This document shows positions 62,635-64,000 of a stretch of DNA of 64,000 bases, piece by piece; position 1 is the stretch's first letter, and each line of letters begins with the position of its first letter. Source of the DNA: Bacillus sp. ZZV12-4809. GTDB lineage: Bacteria; Bacillota; Bacilli; Bacillales; Cytobacillaceae. The DNA is taken from the NCBI RefSeq assembly GCF_009849585.1, contig NZ_VCRN01000009.1:62001-126000 (forward strand). Direction: 5' to 3'. Made by a program: the position numbers and the translations under genes. A model generated the notes under the pieces. The model saw only the letters and a program-made list of their open reading frames with translations, was not told where the DNA came from and made no database searches.

Positions 62635-62650
62635 TGCAAGTACCGTGCCA
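62635..62650 (-). promoter_or_regulatory. Sigma-54 (-24/-12) promoter
   Basis: On the minus strand TGGCAC (62650-62645), 5 bases, TTGCA (62639-62635): an exact match to the core consensus TGGCAC-N5-TTGCA. The start site would be about 62624, with the first ATG at 62597. It drives the 13-gene operon to 48.3 kb, given the short gaps and overlaps throughout. Confidence 0.9.
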
Positions 62651-62747
62651 AGTTGTGATTTTTCTATTTTTTTCATTTACACTCCCTGTTTATAAAGGAT
62701 TTACAGGACAACTTCTATTTTGCTGTAAATATCACTAAGGTCCATTG

Positions 62748-62858
62748 TTCGCAATTTGCAAAAAAAACATAGAAGATCTGTCCAAAATATAAAAAAAAGA
62801 CAAATCTGCTATGTTTCTAAACTAATCGCAATTTGCGAACTATAATTGCATTTTGCGA
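62748..62858. promoter_or_regulatory. Upstream activator sites of the sigma-54 regulator
   Basis: Three related elements: TTCGCAATTTGCAA (62748-62761), TCGCAATTTGCGA (62826-62838, perfect palindrome) and TTGCATTTTGCGA (62846-62858, imperfect). Sites 2 and 3 are 20 bases centre to centre, two helical turns. They lie about 110-220 bases upstream of the promoter, the normal range for NtrC-type binding. Site 3 overlaps the end of the activator gene. Confidence 0.75.
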
Positions 62859-64000
62859 TTAATCTCGTATTTATTAATTTTCCTGTAAAGCGTTGCTACA
62901 TTTATACCTAATTCATCTGCTGCTTGTTTTTTTCCATTTAGAGTATCACCATATCTCTTTAATACATCCTTTATCATTCTTTCTTCCATTTCTGCTAGAG
63001 TAATATTTTCTTTATCATCGTTCAGGGGATTTTGATAACGGATTCTTGGAGGCAGGTTTTCTACTCTAATCCAGTGGTCTGTTGCCATGTTTATGGCATA
63101 TTCAACCGCATTTTGGAGTTCACGTATATTACCTGGCCAATTATACGAACACAGCCTATTCTCCGCATCAGGAGTGAAACCTCTCACTTTTTTTCCAGTA
63201 ATTTTGTCATAGTGCTGTACAAAATGCTGAAGCAGGACGGGAATATCACCCTCTCTTTCCCTCAGTGGCGGAATATGCAGCGGAATAACGCTTAACCTAA
63301 AAAATAAATCCTGCCTGAATTCCCCATCAGCTACCATCTTTTCTAAGTTTTTATGGGTTGCTGCAACCACTCTTATATCAATATCAATAGAAGTATTAGA
63401 TCCAATTCGTTCAATTTTTCTTTCTTCCAGCACTCTCAACAGCTTCACTTGTAAATGCAATGGCATATCACCTATTTCATCCAGAAAAATGGTGCCTCCT
63501 TGTGCCATTTCAAATTTTCCAGGCTTTCCATTTTTCCTTGCACCCGTAAAGGCACCCTCGCTATACCCAAACAATTCACTTTCCAGTAAATGTTCAGGAA
63601 TGGCGGCACAATTTATGGCCCGAAATGGTTTATTAAATCTTTTGCTTTCTTGATGCAGTGCTCTCGCAAAAAGTTCCTTCCCCGTTCCACTCTCCCCCAG
63701 GAAAATGACTGTAGAATCGGTTGCCGCAACTTTTTTGGCTGCAGCCTTTGTTTGCAATATAGCATGGCTTTTCCCTACTATAATATCGAATGTAGAATCA
63801 TCTACCTCTGATGTGATAGAATAGGCAAACTTTTGAACTTCAGCTAGATCTTTGAGCGTAATCGCACATCCAATAATTTGGCTGTTATGGATCAATGGAT
63901 TAGCACTGATGATGACTTGAATCACTTTTCCATTTACAACAAGAGAACATTCCTTATCTGAGTATCCTTGTCCGGTAGAAAATACTTTTGTAATCGGCAG
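62840..64000 (-). CDS. Sigma-54-dependent transcriptional activator (N terminus outside the window)
   Basis: 386 residues visible, frame open to base 64000. Part of a PAS-like domain is at the visible N terminus, then the AAA+ domain with Walker A GESGTGKE, the sigma-54 contact loop GAFTGA, Walker B GGTIFLDEIGDM, and the arginine-finger region FRQDLFFRLSV. The C-terminal Fis-type helix-turn-helix includes AADELGINVATLYRKINKY. It probably binds the palindromes just downstream and activates the sigma-54 promoter in response to a small molecule sensed by its N-terminal domain. Confidence 0.93.
   Translation of the reverse strand: MPITKVFSTGQGYSDKECSLVVNGKVIQVIISANPLIHNSQIIGCAITLKDLAEVQKFAYSITSEVDDSTFDIIVGKSHAILQTKAAAKKVAATDSTVIFLGESGTGKELFARALHQESKRFNKPFRAINCAAIPEHLLESELFGYSEGAFTGARKNGKPGKFEMAQGGTIFLDEIGDMPLHLQVKLLRVLEERKIERIGSNTSIDIDIRVVAATHKNLEKMVADGEFRQDLFFRLSVIPLHIPPLREREGDIPVLLQHFVQHYDKITGKKVRGFTPDAENRLCSYNWPGNIRELQNAVEYAINMATDHWIRVENLPPRIRYQNPLNDDKENITLAEMEERMIKDVLKRYGDTLNGKKQAADELGINVATLYRKINKYEINRKMQL

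Overview
The window looks like chromosome from a low-G+C Gram-positive, Bacillus-like bacterium. The signs are strong AAGGAGG-type ribosome binding sites, frequent TTG and GTG starts, Bacillus-type LexA and ECF41 promoter motifs, stem-loop/T-tract terminators, and genes such as yqxD and purU. No rRNA, tRNA or CRISPR array was seen.

Layout. (1) 1-7.7 kb: edge of a nonribosomal peptide locus: an NRPS running off the left end, a type II thioesterase, a membrane desaturase, a beta-lactamase-fold hydrolase and, divergently, an Sfp-type phosphopantetheinyl transferase and an arginine-deiminase/DDAH-fold enzyme. (2) 7.7-13.1 kb: a mixed stretch with yqxD, purU, an intact ECF41 sigma factor, a broken copy of it fused to a lipoprotein remnant, and a carboxymuconolactone-decarboxylase-like gene. 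The sigma gene and the decarboxylase-like gene both carry GTCACA-N16-CGTT promoters. (3) 13.3-24.3 kb: divergent catabolic operons around an IclR regulator. On the left are an HMG-CoA-lyase-like lyase, a family III CoA transferase, a TRAP-TAXI transporter and a fumarate-reductase-like flavoprotein; on the right are LeuCD-like hydro-lyase subunits and an MFS carrier. Together they suggest use of a branched C5 dicarboxylate via citramalate and citramalyl-CoA. (4) 24.4-30.5 kb: a hydantoin or oxoproline-type operon (XRE-cupin regulator, HyuA, HyuB, cupin, NCS1 permease).

(5) 30.8-46.7 kb: a defence island. Its right part is a MutL-like ATPase, Z1, DUF4420 and AIPR operon (the Mza type), followed by divergent vsr and dcm genes with a LexA box between them. 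Its left part is a tightly overlapping four-gene operon (75-aa protein, a second GHKL ATPase with a Pro-Glu-Asn repeat, an unrecognised 308-aa protein and a DUF6339-like protein). This left module is the best candidate for an undescribed system. Decayed gene fragments border the left side and a frameshifted serine-recombinase fragment borders the right side.

(6) 47.2 kb: a cytosolic trypsin-like protease. (7) 48.2-64 kb: a 13-gene minus-strand catabolic operon running from an exact sigma-54 promoter at 62.64 kb to a terminator at 48.25 kb. It encodes TctABC and KdgT-like uptake, two M29/NicX-like metalloenzymes, enoyl-CoA hydratase, CoA transferase, gamma-carbonic-anhydrase-like protein, aminotransferase, aldehyde dehydrogenase and GlcDF. 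The sigma-54 activator lies just upstream and runs off the right end. Palindromic sites between activator and promoter look like its binding sites.
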